In this document: positions 27,271 to 37,246 of the stretch, in pieces
How positions within the stretch are numbered: the stretch's first letter is position 1
Layout of the letters: each line of letters starts with the position of its first letter
Origin: Egaibacter danicus
GTDB lineage: Bacteria; Pseudomonadota; Gammaproteobacteria; Burkholderiales; Burkholderiaceae_C
DNA: 64,000 nt
Reading direction: 5' to 3'
Assembly (NCBI GenBank): GCA_016707075.1
Contig: JADJII010000001.1
Coordinates: 124,001 to 188,000, forward strand
Position numbers and translations under genes: made by a program
The notes under the pieces: model-generated
The model's input: only the letters and a program-made list of their open reading frames with translations
What the model was told of the DNA's origin: nothing
Database searches by the model: none

Positions 27271-28173
27271 TCAGGGTTTGCGCGACGACACCACAATCCC
27301 GCCCACAATCAGTGCAAATGCTACCGCGTGGAACCCTTGCGGTGGTTCCCCCAGAAAGGCGGCCGACATGAGTGCGGCAAATAGTGGTGTGAGGTTCGAG
27401 AAGAAACTGGCGACGGCCGGGCCTACACGTTGCACGCCCAGTCCGTAGCTGCGATAAGCCAGGATGGACGGGCCCAGCGCTACATACAGCAGGGCCGCGG
27501 CCAGCGGCCAGCCCCAGGTGATGTGGGTGTCGGTCATCGTCCACTCGCCTGCGGCAAACAGGCCGGACCAACCCAGGCCGAAGACCATTTGGGCCGCCAG
27601 AAAGGCTGCCCAGTCACCGCGGATTTCAGAGGGATCAGCCGGTTTGCTTACCAGCCAGCTGTAAAAAGCCCAGGCCAGCGTGGCCAGCAGCACGTACACG
27701 TCGCCAGGTAACAGATGCAGTTGCCGCAGCAGCGCCCATTCGCCACGGCACAGCACCAGCAACACCCCGGCGATGGACAGCACTGCGCCGCTAATCTGCC
27801 GCACTGATACGGGCTGCCCAAAGAAAATGCGACCAATGGCCAGCATGAAGACGGGCGTGCTGGACGCCACCAGCGTCACGTTGATGGGTGTAGAGGTTTT
27901 GAGCGCCAGGTATTGCAGCGCGTTGTAGCAGCCCACGCCCAGCAGGCCCAGCACGGCATAGCGCCGCCAGTGGGGCCACAGCACACTGCTGCGCCGGAGC
28001 ACGGGCCAGGCCAACGGCAGTAGCAGTAAAAAAGCGAGCACCCAGCGCAGAAAGTTTAGCGTGATGGGCGGCACCAGACCCTGGGCCAGGCGGCCCACGA
28101 TCGCGTTACCAGCCCAAAAAAGCGGCGCAATGACCAGCAGGGCGGCGGTGGCGGGGGTCAGGCGTTGCTGCAT
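27271..28173 (-). CDS. EamA/DMT family transporter
   Basis: A 300-residue inner-membrane protein with about ten hydrophobic segments in two EamA repeats (WAGNAIVGRLAQG near the start; DVYVLLATLAWAFYSWLV opening the second repeat). Such proteins export metabolites or amino acids, and the substrate is not readable here. The ATG at 28173 is chosen because the upstream extension reads through non-protein-like sequence. Divergent from the quinone oxidoreductase gene, with about 100 bases between them. Confidence 0.87.
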   Translation of the reverse strand: MQQRLTPATAALLVIAPLFWAGNAIVGRLAQGLVPPITLNFLRWVLAFLLLLPLAWPVLRRSSVLWPHWRRYAVLGLLGVGCYNALQYLALKTSTPINVTLVASSTPVFMLAIGRIFFGQPVSVRQISGAVLSIAGVLLVLCRGEWALLRQLHLLPGDVYVLLATLAWAFYSWLVSKPADPSEIRGDWAAFLAAQMVFGLGWSGLFAAGEWTMTDTHITWGWPLAAALLYVALGPSILAYRSYGLGVQRVGPAVASFFSNLTPLFAALMSAAFLGEPPQGFHAVAFALIVGGIVVSSRKP

Positions 28174-28276
28174 GGGGTTGACTGTAACAAGGACCCGCCT
28201 GTTTGCCCCGGCAGGGCATTCAGCTCTGATTCGTGGCACCATGCCAGCCTGCAACATCACAACAGGAGAAATCAAT

Positions 28277-29260
28277 ATGGCAAAAGCAATCCGCATCGAA
28301 CGCAATGGCGGCCCCGAGGAGCTGCAACTGGTTGATGTGACTGTGGGTGAGCCTGGCCCAGGCGAGATTCGCATTCGTCACAAGGCGGTAGGTTTGAACT
28401 TTATTGACGTTTACCAGCGCTCCGGGGTTTACGCTCTGCCCATGCCGCTGCAACTGGGCATGGAGGCCTCCGGCGTGGTGGAGGCCGTGGGCTCGGGTGT
28501 CACCCACCTCAAGGCGGGTGACCGTGCGGCTTACGCCAGCCAGCCACCCGGCAGTTATTGCGAATTGCGGGTGATGCCGGCCAAGTGCGTATGCAAGCTG
28601 CCTGACGCCATTTCGTTTGATACTGGCGCGGCCATGATGCTCAAGGGCTTGACCGCGCAGTACTTGCTGAAACGCACGCAGCCACAAGGTGGTTTGCAGC
28701 CCGGTGATTTTGTTTTGTTTCACGCCGCTGCCGGAGGCGTGGGCCTGATTGCCTGCCAGTGGGCCAGGGCCATGGGGTTGCAGCTCATTGGTACGGCGGG
28801 ATCGGACGCCAAATGTGCCTTGGCCAAGGCTCACGGCGCCGCGCATGTCATCAACTACACGACTGAAGACTTTCTGGCGCGGGTGAAAGAAATCACCGGC
28901 GGCAAAGGCGTGAAGGTGGTTTACGACTCGGTGGGCAAAGACACGTGGGACAAGTCGCTTGATTGCCTGGCACCGTTCGGCCTGATGGCCAGCTTTGGCA
29001 ACGCCTCTGGTGTCGTGCCGCCTTTTGCGCCGGGCATTCTGGGCGCGAAGGGCTCGATTTATGTGACTCGCCAGACACTGTTCACCCATATTGCCACGCG
29101 CGAGAGCACCCAGGTCATGGCTGATGATCTGTTTGATGTCGTGACCAGCGGCAAGGTGACGATCCGAATCGACCAGCGCTACAGGCTCGAAGACGTGCAG
29201 CAGGCGCATCGCGATCTGGAAGCGCGCAAAACTACGGGCTGCACCATTCTGACGCTGTGA
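28277..29260 (+). CDS. qor: NADPH:quinone oxidoreductase (zeta-crystallin type)
   Basis: A 327-residue medium-chain dehydrogenase/reductase without zinc ligands. VGLNFIDVYQRSG near residues 36-48, the cofactor-binding AAAGGVGLIACQWA and the C-terminal GCTILTL are all typical of QorA. It reduces quinones with NADPH in the cytoplasm. ATG at 28277 with AGGAGA upstream. The stop overlaps the NUDIX gene start by 4 bases. Confidence 0.92.
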   Translation: MAKAIRIERNGGPEELQLVDVTVGEPGPGEIRIRHKAVGLNFIDVYQRSGVYALPMPLQLGMEASGVVEAVGSGVTHLKAGDRAAYASQPPGSYCELRVMPAKCVCKLPDAISFDTGAAMMLKGLTAQYLLKRTQPQGGLQPGDFVLFHAAAGGVGLIACQWARAMGLQLIGTAGSDAKCALAKAHGAAHVINYTTEDFLARVKEITGGKGVKVVYDSVGKDTWDKSLDCLAPFGLMASFGNASGVVPPFAPGILGAKGSIYVTRQTLFTHIATRESTQVMADDLFDVVTSGKVTIRIDQRYRLEDVQQAHRDLEARKTTGCTILTL

Positions 29261-30084
29261 GTGTGGTGCGTTTTACCGACGTGCTGGATGCTGCCTGGCT
29301 GGCGGCCCTGCGTGCGGGCGCTGACGTGCCGCCGTTGCGCCCGCGCGTGCCGCTGTTTGCCGGTGTGGCCCGCATTGGATCGGTAGAGCCTGATTTTTTA
29401 AGCAAAATCAGCCTTCAGCCCTCATCTGATATGCGTGGACAGCTATCAAAAGTAGAGCGACTGGATAGCGTCTCATGGCATCTGGATGGCGATGTCACGC
29501 TGGGTCTGAATGCGGTGGCCGCCGCCATGCAACAGGTAGGTCTGGGAGGCGCATGGCGCAATGAGCAGCTTGCCGTGCACAACGAGCAGGGCCATCGGGT
29601 GGGCACCATCGAACGGGCGGCAGTGCGGCCGCTGGGCATCACCACAGCCGCTGTGCACATGGTAGGGTTTGCTCCGGACGGCCGCGTCTGGTTGCAGCAG
29701 CGCGCCATGAGCAAGGCCAATGATCCGGGCATGTGGGATACGCTGATGGGGGGCATGGTGTCGGCGGCGGACACGCTGCAAACTGCGCTGGCGCGTGAAA
29801 CGTGGGAAGAGGCGGGACTGCGGCTGGATGCGCTGGAGGCCATCACACACGGCGGACGCATCACCACGCGCCGCCCGTCCACCGATGGCCGTGGTGCTGG
29901 CTACGTCGTGGAACACATCGACTGGTACCACTGCGTTGTGCCTGTGGACATGGAGCCGGTGAACCAGGATGGCGAAGTGGCTCAGTTTGGTTTGTGGGAG
30001 CCGCGGGAGGTGCTGGCGCGCATGCCGCAAGAGCACTTCACCACCGAGGCTGCGCTGATCCTGGCGGCAGCGCTCGGATATTAG
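29257..30084 (+). CDS. NUDIX hydrolase with DUF4743-type N-terminal domain
   Basis: A 275-residue protein. The N-terminal 120 residues resemble DUF4743 and the rest is a NUDIX domain with the box GGMVSAADTLQTALARETWEEAG, whose REx2EE core is intact. Relatives include thiamine-pyrophosphokinase-related and isopentenyl-isomerase-like hydrolases; the substrate is a nucleoside-diphosphate-linked compound. Residues about 46-66 are encoded by a copy of the dispersed repeat, in frame, and look like an insertion. Starts at a GTG that overlaps the previous stop. Confidence 0.87.
   Translation: MSVVRFTDVLDAAWLAALRAGADVPPLRPRVPLFAGVARIGSVEPDFLSKISLQPSSDMRGQLSKVERLDSVSWHLDGDVTLGLNAVAAAMQQVGLGGAWRNEQLAVHNEQGHRVGTIERAAVRPLGITTAAVHMVGFAPDGRVWLQQRAMSKANDPGMWDTLMGGMVSAADTLQTALARETWEEAGLRLDALEAITHGGRITTRRPSTDGRGAGYVVEHIDWYHCVVPVDMEPVNQDGEVAQFGLWEPREVLARMPQEHFTTEAALILAAALGY
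29394..29455. repeat. Dispersed repeat copy 2 (inside NUDIX gene)
   Basis: Reads CAGCCTTCAGCCCTCATC, TGATATGCGTGGACAGC, TATCAAAAGTAG, matching the intergenic copies at 21329 and (reverse) at 43141 and 61809. It contributes an in-frame segment near residues 46-66 of the protein without stop codons. Confidence 0.8.
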
Positions 30085-31741
30085 CTGTGCTTTTCCAGCA
30101 CGGACTGGCGCAGGCGGTTGGGCGCCAGCGCGCCAGCAGAGTCCAGAATCGGGTACGCAATGGAGCAGATATGGGAGTTGATGCGCTTGAGGTCGCTGAT
30201 CAAATCCAGATGCAGCGAACTGGTTTCAATGCTCTGCAACGTTTTGTCCGAGAGCCGGCTCAGGTGGGTGCCGGCATATTCACGCTCCAGATCACGAAAG
30301 CGGGATTTTTCTTCCAGGAGCTCTGGGCATCACGCACATTGCCGTGCAGAAACACGCTCATGCCCAGTCGCAGGTTGTCCACCAGACGGCTATGCAGGTC
30401 ACAAATTTCGGCCATGCCGGCTTCTGAAAACTCGCGGCCCAGGTTGATTTTTTTGTCTTCGATATCAATCAGCACGCGTTCGACGATGTCGCCGATCTGC
30501 TCCATGTTGATCGTGAAGCTGATGATGTCGGTCCAGCGGCGGCCTTCGTTGTCGCTCAGGGCCTCGCGGGAAATCTTGGTGAGGTAGTACTTGATGTCGG
30601 AGTACAGCTCGTCCACCGTATCGTCCATTTTGCGCAGGTCTTCGGAGAGCTTGCGGTCGTTGTTCCTGATCACGCCCAGCATGCCGGTGAGCATGGTTTC
30701 CACCACGTCGGCCTGATGCATGGATTCACGCACTGCGCATGAGATGGCCAGCGACGGTGTGGCCAGCGCGGAAGGGTCCAGATGACGCTGGCGGCCCGCG
30801 ACAGTGTTCTTCTCGGGCTTGGGCAGCCATTTTTCGACCCAGCGCGCCACGACCTGCGTCAGCCCGATGAAGATGACACCTACAGCCAGGTTGAAGGTCA
30901 GGTGATACATCACCACCAGCGTCGCGGAGTCTTCAGGCAGCAGCGGGCGCATGGTCTTGATCCACAGGCCCACGAACGGCGCGGCAACGGCGATGCCGAT
31001 GATCTTGAACACCAGGTTGCCCATTGGAACCTGGCGTGTCTCGATATTGGCGTTCAGCGTGGTCAGCACGGCCAGCAAGCCGCTGCCCAGGTTGGCGCCA
31101 AGAACCAGGCCGATGGCCACGTCGATGGGGATGACGTTGGTGGTGGCCAGCGTGGCGGTGAGCAGCACAATGGCCAGGCTGGAATACGACAGCACCGCCA
31201 GCATGGTGCCTACGGTGATCTCCAGCAGCAGGTCGCTACTGAGCGAACCCAGCAGAGCCTTCACAGCGGGTGCCTGGGTCAGCACACTGGCCGATTGGGT
31301 TACCAGGCGCAAAGCCAGTAGCATCAGCCCCAGACCAATCAGGATGCGCCCGACACGGCCCACGGTGGTGGACTGGCGTGCGATGAACAGCACCACGCCG
31401 ATAAAAATGAACAGCGGCGATAGCCACGACAGGTCACGCGAGAACACCACCGCCATCAGGCTGGTGCCAATATCGGCTCCCAGCATGACAGCCAGAGCCG
31501 AGGGCAGGGTCATCAGGCCTTGACCAACAAAGGACGCCACGATCAGGGCCGTGGCGGTGCTGGACTGCACCAGAGCCGTCACACCAATACCCGACATGGT
31601 CGCGGTGAGCCGGTTGGTCACACTTTTGGCCAGTATGTTGCGCAAGTTGGCACCGAAGACGCGCAGTATGCCCGTGCGGACCAGGTGGGTGCCCCAGACC
31701 AGAAGAGCAATGGCCGCGAGCAGGTTGAGAAGATGGGTCAA
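30081..31741 (-). pseudogene. Na/Pi cotransporter (NptA/YjbB-like) with a one-base frame break near its end
   Basis: A Na+-dependent phosphate or related transporter: eight or so membrane helices with repeated QSSTAT and GANLGSGLL motifs, followed by a PhoU-like cytoplasmic domain (about residues 340-550). The main frame stops at 30260 after a sudden change to unlike sequence. If one base is restored at about 30323, the frame goes on with QELLEEKSRFRDLER and ends in LEKHS at 30081, giving about 552 residues, which fits the PhoU-like domain. Either a real late truncation or a sequence error; I favour error. Ends convergently with the NUDIX gene, overlapping its stop. Confidence 0.8.
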
Positions 31742-31763
31742 GGAACGCCTCTTGTTTTTCCGC

Positions 31764-32252
31764 TTATTTGCCGCGCTTTACCCGAAGCAGCTCGTCCAGG
31801 ATCAGACACGCGGCCCCTATGGTAATCGCACTGTCTGCCACGTTGAAAGCGGGGAAATGCATGCTGCGCCAGTGGAAGTCCAGAAAATCGACCACGTAGC
31901 CATGCATCAACCGGTCCACTACGTTGCCGATGGCGCCGCCGAGAATGCAGGCCATGGCGAAAGAGAACAGTTTTTGCCCCGGATGAGACTTGAGCATCCA
32001 CAAAATCAGCGCCGCTGCTGCCAGCCCCACGCCGGTGAAGAACCAGCGCTGCCAGCCCGATGCCCCCGCCAGAAACGAGAATGCGGCCCCGGTGTTGTGC
32101 GCCCGCACCACGTTGAAAAACGGGGTGACATAGGTGCTGTCGTGGAGCTGGTAGTACCCCACGATCAACACCTTGGTGAACTGGTCCACCAGCAGGATGA
32201 TGAACGCCAGCGCCAGCCAGCGCAGCATGCTGCCCGATGAAGATTTGGCCAT
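31764..32252 (-). CDS. lspA: Lipoprotein signal peptidase (signal peptidase II)
   Basis: A 162-residue inner-membrane aspartyl protease with four membrane helices. The two catalytic aspartates are at 113 (NVVDRL) and 140 (FNVADS); the conserved HNTGAAFSF is at 52-60. It cuts signal peptides of diacylated prolipoproteins, the step before sorting by LolCDE and LolA. Its ATG overlaps the ileS stop by one base, so ileS-lspA form the usual operon. Confidence 0.95.
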   Translation of the reverse strand: MAKSSSGSMLRWLALAFIILLVDQFTKVLIVGYYQLHDSTYVTPFFNVVRAHNTGAAFSFLAGASGWQRWFFTGVGLAAAALILWMLKSHPGQKLFSFAMACILGGAIGNVVDRLMHGYVVDFLDFHWRSMHFPAFNVADSAITIGAACLILDELLRVKRGK

Positions 32253-35145
32253 CAGGCAAACTCCCGCTTCTCGCCTGCGCCATAGAGGTTGCTGGTGCAG
32301 CGGCTGCAGATCGTTGGGTGGGCAGGGTCACTGCCTACATCGGTTCGGTAGTGCCAGCAGCGGTCACATTTCACTTCGCTGGAAGGTGCCACCGCAGCAG
32401 AACAAGCTGGACCGCCCCAAACCTGGCAGCGGAGGATGATGAACACGAATTTCGAAGATCGTCGCCCAGGCGACAGCAGCATTTCACGGTCATCCGGCGG
32501 AAGACCAACAACGCAGTTAGCCTGCAAGCGAAGAGCCAAGCTTGCCCCGGCTCCTCAAGGGCTTCGATATCTTTGTTCACGGCGTCGCGGATCTCGCGGA
32601 TGCGCGACCATTTGGCCAGTAGCGTGTCATTCGGAGCGTCAAACGTGCAATAGTTTTCCAGAAAGATGGATTCTGATTTGCCCGCGAACTTCCACGCTTC
32701 CTCAGCCGTGAAGCTCAGGAACGGTGCCATCCAGCGCAGCATGGCCTGGGTGATCTGCCACAGCGCAGTTTGTGCCGAGCGGCGCGCCAAAGAGTTCGCG
32801 CCGGTGGTGTAGAGCCGGTCTTTCAGAATGTCGAGGTAGAACGCGCCCAGGTCTTCGCTGCAGTAGACCTGCAACTTGGACACCACGGGGTGGAACTCGT
32901 ACACATTGAAGTGCGCCAGGATGTCGGCCTGCAGTTGCGCCGCACGGCTTAGCGCGTAGCGGTCAATCTCCAGCAACTGGTCCGCCGGCACCGCATCCTT
33001 GGCCGGGTCAAAGTCGGAGACGTTGGCGAGCAAAAACTTGAGCGTGTTGCGCACGCGGCGGTAAGTGTCCACCACGCGGGCCAGGATTTTGTCGTCAATG
33101 TTCAGGTCGCCCGAGTAGTCGGTGCTGGCAACCCACAGTCGCACAATTTCCGCACCCATTTTGCTGGTCACGGTTTGCGGGTCCACGGTGTTGCCCAGGC
33201 TCTTGCTCATCTTGCGGCCCTGGCCGTCGGTGGCAAAACCGTGGGTCAACAGACCGCGGTAAGGCGCACGGTCGTACAGCGCGCAGCCCAAGAGCAGCGA
33301 GCTGTGGAACCAGCCGCGGTGCTGGTCGTGGCCTTCGAGGTACAGGTCGGCTTCAGGGCCTTCACTGGTGTGAAAGGGTGGGCGTGCATACGCATCCTTG
33401 TGGCTACCACGCAGCACGTGCTGGAAGGTCGAACCCGAGTCAAACCACACTTCCAGAATGTCGGTGCTCTTGGTGTAGCTGGGAGCGTCTGCTGCTCCCA
33501 GGATTTCTTCGACCGTTACGCGGCTCCAAGCCTCGATGCCGCCTTTTTCGACGATGTCGGCGGCCTGGTCCAGGATATCCATGGTGCGCGGATGCAACTC
33601 GCCCGAATCCTTGTGCAGGAAGAACGGCACTGGCACACCCCAGCTGCGCTGGCGCGAGATGCACCAGTCGGGCCGGTTGGCGATCATGTCGCGCAGGCGG
33701 GTCTTGCCGTTCTCGGGGTAGAAGCTGGTTTGGTCGATCGCGTCGAGTGCCAGTTGGCGCAGGGTCTTGGGCGCCTTGTCCTTGGTGAATACGCCAGGGC
33801 CTTCGTCCATGCGCACAAACCACTGGGCCGCGGCGCGGTAGATCACCGGCGTCTTGTGGCGCCAGCAATGCGGGTAGCTGTGGACGATGGGTTGCGTAGC
33901 CATCAGGCGACCGGCCTCTTGCAGCGTCGTCAGGATGACGGGGCAGGCTTTCCAGATGTTGAGGCCGCCAAACAGCGGCAACTCTTCGGCATAGCTGCCG
34001 TTGCCCTGCACCGGGTTCAGGATGTCGTCGTACTTCAGGCCATGGGCCACGCAGCTGTTGAAGTCGTCCACGCCATAGGCAGGGGCGGAGTGCACGATGC
34101 CGGTACCGTCGGAGTCGCTGACGTAGTCGGCCAGGTACACCGGCGACAGGCGGGCATAGCCGGGGTGCACGTCGTGCAGCGGGTGTTTGAAATTCAGGCC
34201 GCCAAGCTGCTTGCCGCTGGTGGTGGCGATGACGGTACCGGTGGTGCCATAGCGTTCCAGGCACTTCTCGACCAGCGTGTCGGCCAGCACCAGCAGGCCA
34301 CGCGGTGTGTCCACCAGGGCGTAGGTCAGCTCGGGGTGGGCGTTGAGCGCCTGGTTGGCGGGGATGGTCCACGCGGTCGTGGTCCAGATCACGATGAAAG
34401 CGGACTTGGCCTCCAGCCGCGACGCCACCAGCGCCGCAGACGGGTGGTTGGCCAGGTCGCCGGGGAAGAAGGCCCGCAGCAGCGCCTGCTTGTCGGCGGC
34501 CTCAAAGGCCACGTCCAGCGTGTCGCTCTTCTTGTCGGCGTACTCGATCTCAAACTCGGCCAGGGACGAGCCGCAGTCAAAGCACCAGTACACGGGTTTC
34601 AGGCCACGGTAGACAAAGCCGCGTTCGATGACGCGTTTGAAGGCACGGATTTCGCCGGCTTCATTGGCCGGGTCCATGGTGCGGTACGGGCGCTCCCAGT
34701 CACCCAGTACGCCCAGGCGCTTGAAGTCTTCGCGCTGCTGGTTAATCTGTTCGGTGGCAAATGCGCGGCTCTTGGCCTGCATGTCGTCACGGCTCAGATT
34801 GCGGCCATGCAGTTTTTCGATCGCATTTTCGATCGGCAGACCATGGCAGTCCCAGCCGGGGATGTACTGCGCATCAAAGCCCGCGAGCTGCTTGGATTTG
34901 ACGATCATGTCCTTGAGCACTTTGTTCAGCGCATGGCCGATGTGCAGCTTGCCGTTGGCATACGGTGGGCCGTCGTGCAGCACGAACAGGGGTGCGCCAG
35001 CACGGCTATCGCGCAGGCGGCGGTACAGGCCTTCCTCATTCCAGGTTTTCACCCATCCTGGCTCGCGCTTGGGCAGATCGCCGCGCATGGGAAAAGGTGT
35101 GTCCGGCAGGTTCAGGGTGCCACGGTAATCGGTTTTGTCGGTCAT
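32252..35145 (-). CDS. ileS: Isoleucyl-tRNA synthetase, frame broken near the 3' end
   Basis: Class I aminoacyl-tRNA synthetase. HIGH is at residues 68-71 and KMSKS near residue 640; the editing domain lies between. The uninterrupted frame runs 924 codons to a stop at 32371, but its last 65 codons do not look like IleS. The C-terminal zinc finger (CDRCWHY ... ICSRC) is found in another frame ending at 32252. Between 32410 and 32580 the expected IleS sequence jumps between frames about six times, each by one base. The gene is essential, so I treat it as one functional gene with sequence errors. About 964 residues if corrected. Operon with lspA. Confidence 0.88.
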
Positions 35146-35275
35146 GACGATAGGGGTGCCAGTGAGGGAGCAGATTCGTTGCAGGCCAGCGCTGGGCTGG
35201 GCATAAGTTCAGGAGACGGCGAAAAAGTTTGGGGTAGCCAGGCAGCGTGGCGCAGGCAGCGAAACCTTTCGCCGC

Positions 35276-36286
35276 CTAAATTCGGTCACGCGTGGTCTGG
35301 CGGTGAGTCTCTGCGTGCATGGAGGCCAGGTAGGCGCGTGCGTCATCACAGTCCTTGGCTATGCCTTGTTGAAGGGCGTCCAGACCGTCGTACTTGAGCT
35401 CGCCGTGCAGTTTGTGAAGCAGTTCCACGCGGATGATTTTACCGTACGCTCCTTCCGGGCCCAGTGAAGCAGGCCATTGCAGACAATGGGTCTCCAGCAG
35501 CACCCGCCCACCGTTCACGTCGTTGGGGTCCAGCGAGGGGCGTATGCCCAGATTGGCGACACCGGGAACGGGTTCGCTGGCAAGTCCATGCACCAGCACC
35601 ACAAAGATGCCACTGGCGGCTGGCTTCCAGTGAGAAAAGCGCAGGTTCAAGGTCTTGAAACCGAGTTCGCGACCCAGCTTGCGGCCATGTACCACGTGGC
35701 CCGAAATGCAATAGGGTCTGCCCAACAGACGTGCTGCGTCCTGCATGCGGCCCTCAAGCAGGGCTGCCCGAACGGCTGAGCTGGACACCCGCAGGCCATG
35801 CACTTCATAGCTGTTCATGCGGGCCACATCAAAGCCTTGCGCGTCGCCAGCAGCGTCCAGCAAGGCATAGTCTCCCGCGCGTTTGGCGCCAAAGCGGAAA
35901 TCGTCACCCACCAGCACATAACGCGCACCCAGCCCATTGACCAGCACATCGCTGACGAATGCCTGGGGTGAGCGCGAAGCCAGTGCCGCATTGAACGGTA
36001 GCACCACGGTCTGGTCCACACCACAGTTCGCCAGATCGGCGAGCTTGTCGCGCAGCGTGCCGACACGTGCAGGGGCGAGATCAGGCTTTCTGGCCACTGC
36101 GGCAAAGTAGTCGCGTGGGTGGGGCTCGAATGTCAGCACACAGCCATTCACACCGCGCTGTTGCGCTTCACTGTTGAGCAGGGCCAGCATGGCCTGGTGA
36201 CCCCGGTGCACGCCGTCAAAGTTACCGATCGTCAGCGCACAGGCAGGTGCAATCCCGGGATGGTTGAAGCCGCGAAAGACCTTCAT
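35276..36286 (-). CDS. ribF: Bifunctional riboflavin kinase / FAD synthetase
   Basis: A 336-residue enzyme that phosphorylates riboflavin and adenylates FMN. N-terminal FAD synthetase: LTIGNFDGVHRGHQAML near residues 19-35. C-terminal kinase: the PYCISGHVVHGRKLGRELGF motif. The ATG at 36286 (MKVFRGF) is chosen over an upstream extension in the dispersed-repeat region. Lies 130 bases upstream of ileS on the same strand, an order common in proteobacteria (ribF-ileS-lspA). Confidence 0.94.
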   Translation of the reverse strand: MKVFRGFNHPGIAPACALTIGNFDGVHRGHQAMLALLNSEAQQRGVNGCVLTFEPHPRDYFAAVARKPDLAPARVGTLRDKLADLANCGVDQTVVLPFNAALASRSPQAFVSDVLVNGLGARYVLVGDDFRFGAKRAGDYALLDAAGDAQGFDVARMNSYEVHGLRVSSSAVRAALLEGRMQDAARLLGRPYCISGHVVHGRKLGRELGFKTLNLRFSHWKPAASGIFVVLVHGLASEPVPGVANLGIRPSLDPNDVNGGRVLLETHCLQWPASLGPEGAYGKIIRVELLHKLHGELKYDGLDALQQGIAKDCDDARAYLASMHAETHRQTTRDRI

Positions 36287-36296
36287 GGAGTTGTTA

Positions 36297-36345
36297 TCTT
36301 TTTGATAGCAGGCTGCGCTTTCACATAAAGCACTTGAAGCCCGAG
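36297..36345. repeat. Possible degenerate copy of the dispersed repeat
   Basis: Begins TTTTTGATAGC and continues to a GAAGCCCGAG tract just upstream of ribF. It shares the ends but not the middle of the family core, so membership is uncertain. Confidence 0.35.
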
Positions 36346-36462
36346 TGTCACAAAAACAGGGTATATTGTGTCTCAGCATGAGAGCAGACCCAGTCGGCTC
36401 TCGTGTCGTAGAGATGAGCATTCCGTGTCACCGGTTCTTTTAACTGTTCCAGGAGGCGTGTT

Positions 36463-37020
36463 TTGAAGGTCTTGAAGTTGTCAGCCCAGGGGTTGCCCCA
36501 ATCGTGGATTTCGCTTGAGCAGGCGGTGATTCATTACGCCTCGGGCGAGGTGCGCTGGGAGTCAGGTGGGGAAGTTGCCGTGTTTCATGGCGGGCACAAC
36601 GCCATCACCGGTGAGCAGTCCATCATCACGGTCAACAGCATTATTGGCACGCGCGGTGTGCCCAACATCAATCCCTTCAATCTCAAACCGGGCCTGACCA
36701 ATGGCAAGCTCTTCGCCCGTGACCGCAACATCTGCGCTTACTGTGGTGACCATTTCCATGAGCAGGACCTGACCCGTGAGCACATTATTCCGTTTGCGCA
36801 AAACGGGATCGACAACTGGATGAACGTGGTCACGGCGTGCCGTCCCTGCAATCACCGCAAGAGCAGCCGCACTCCGGAGCAGGCACACATGCCGCTTTTA
36901 TACACGCCCTATGTGCCCAGCCTCTGGGAAGACTTCATCCTGCGTAACCGGCGCATCCTGGCGGATCAGATGGAGTTTTTAATGACGCATCTGCCCAAAT
37001 CGTCCCGCTTGATGGCCTGA
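36463..37020 (+). CDS. HNH endonuclease family protein
   Basis: A 185-residue protein. An N-terminal part of about 85 residues is followed by an HNH nuclease fold: zinc-type cysteines C91 and C94 (CAYC), the LTREHIIPFAQNG box with His107, and C126, C129 with NH at 130-131 (CRPCNH). It may cut DNA or structured nucleic acids; conserved chromosomal members of this type are common in Burkholderiales and have no known role. The start is a TTG at 36463 with AGGAGG six bases before it. Confidence 0.85.
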   Translation: MKVLKLSAQGLPQSWISLEQAVIHYASGEVRWESGGEVAVFHGGHNAITGEQSIITVNSIIGTRGVPNINPFNLKPGLTNGKLFARDRNICAYCGDHFHEQDLTREHIIPFAQNGIDNWMNVVTACRPCNHRKSSRTPEQAHMPLLYTPYVPSLWEDFILRNRRILADQMEFLMTHLPKSSRLMA

Positions 37021-37246
37021 GGGATTGCTCTGGCGCTGGTCAGGCGGTCGATGTATCCCGCCCATCACAAGTATTACAAATTCTCACGACCCGGCAGCCG
37101 GCATGAAGGACATCTTTGGACTAAATTGGAGGTACTGATCGTGCGTCCTCGTTAGCCAGCTTTGCATCTGCGGACAGGCTGTGATTCGACCGTGACGCCC
37201 CAGCACCGAATGGTCCAATTTTTCTGGGATTTCAGGCTCTGATGGC

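Noticed and set aside
27271..28374. A longer DMT transporter frame starting at 28374
   Set aside because: The extra 67 codons cover the quinone oxidoreductase start on the other strand and are not protein-like.
33175..35397. A 740-codon open frame on the plus strand opposite ileS
   Set aside because: It is the antisense shadow of ileS in high-GC DNA: composition is typical of a reversed coding strand, with no domain and no ribosome site.
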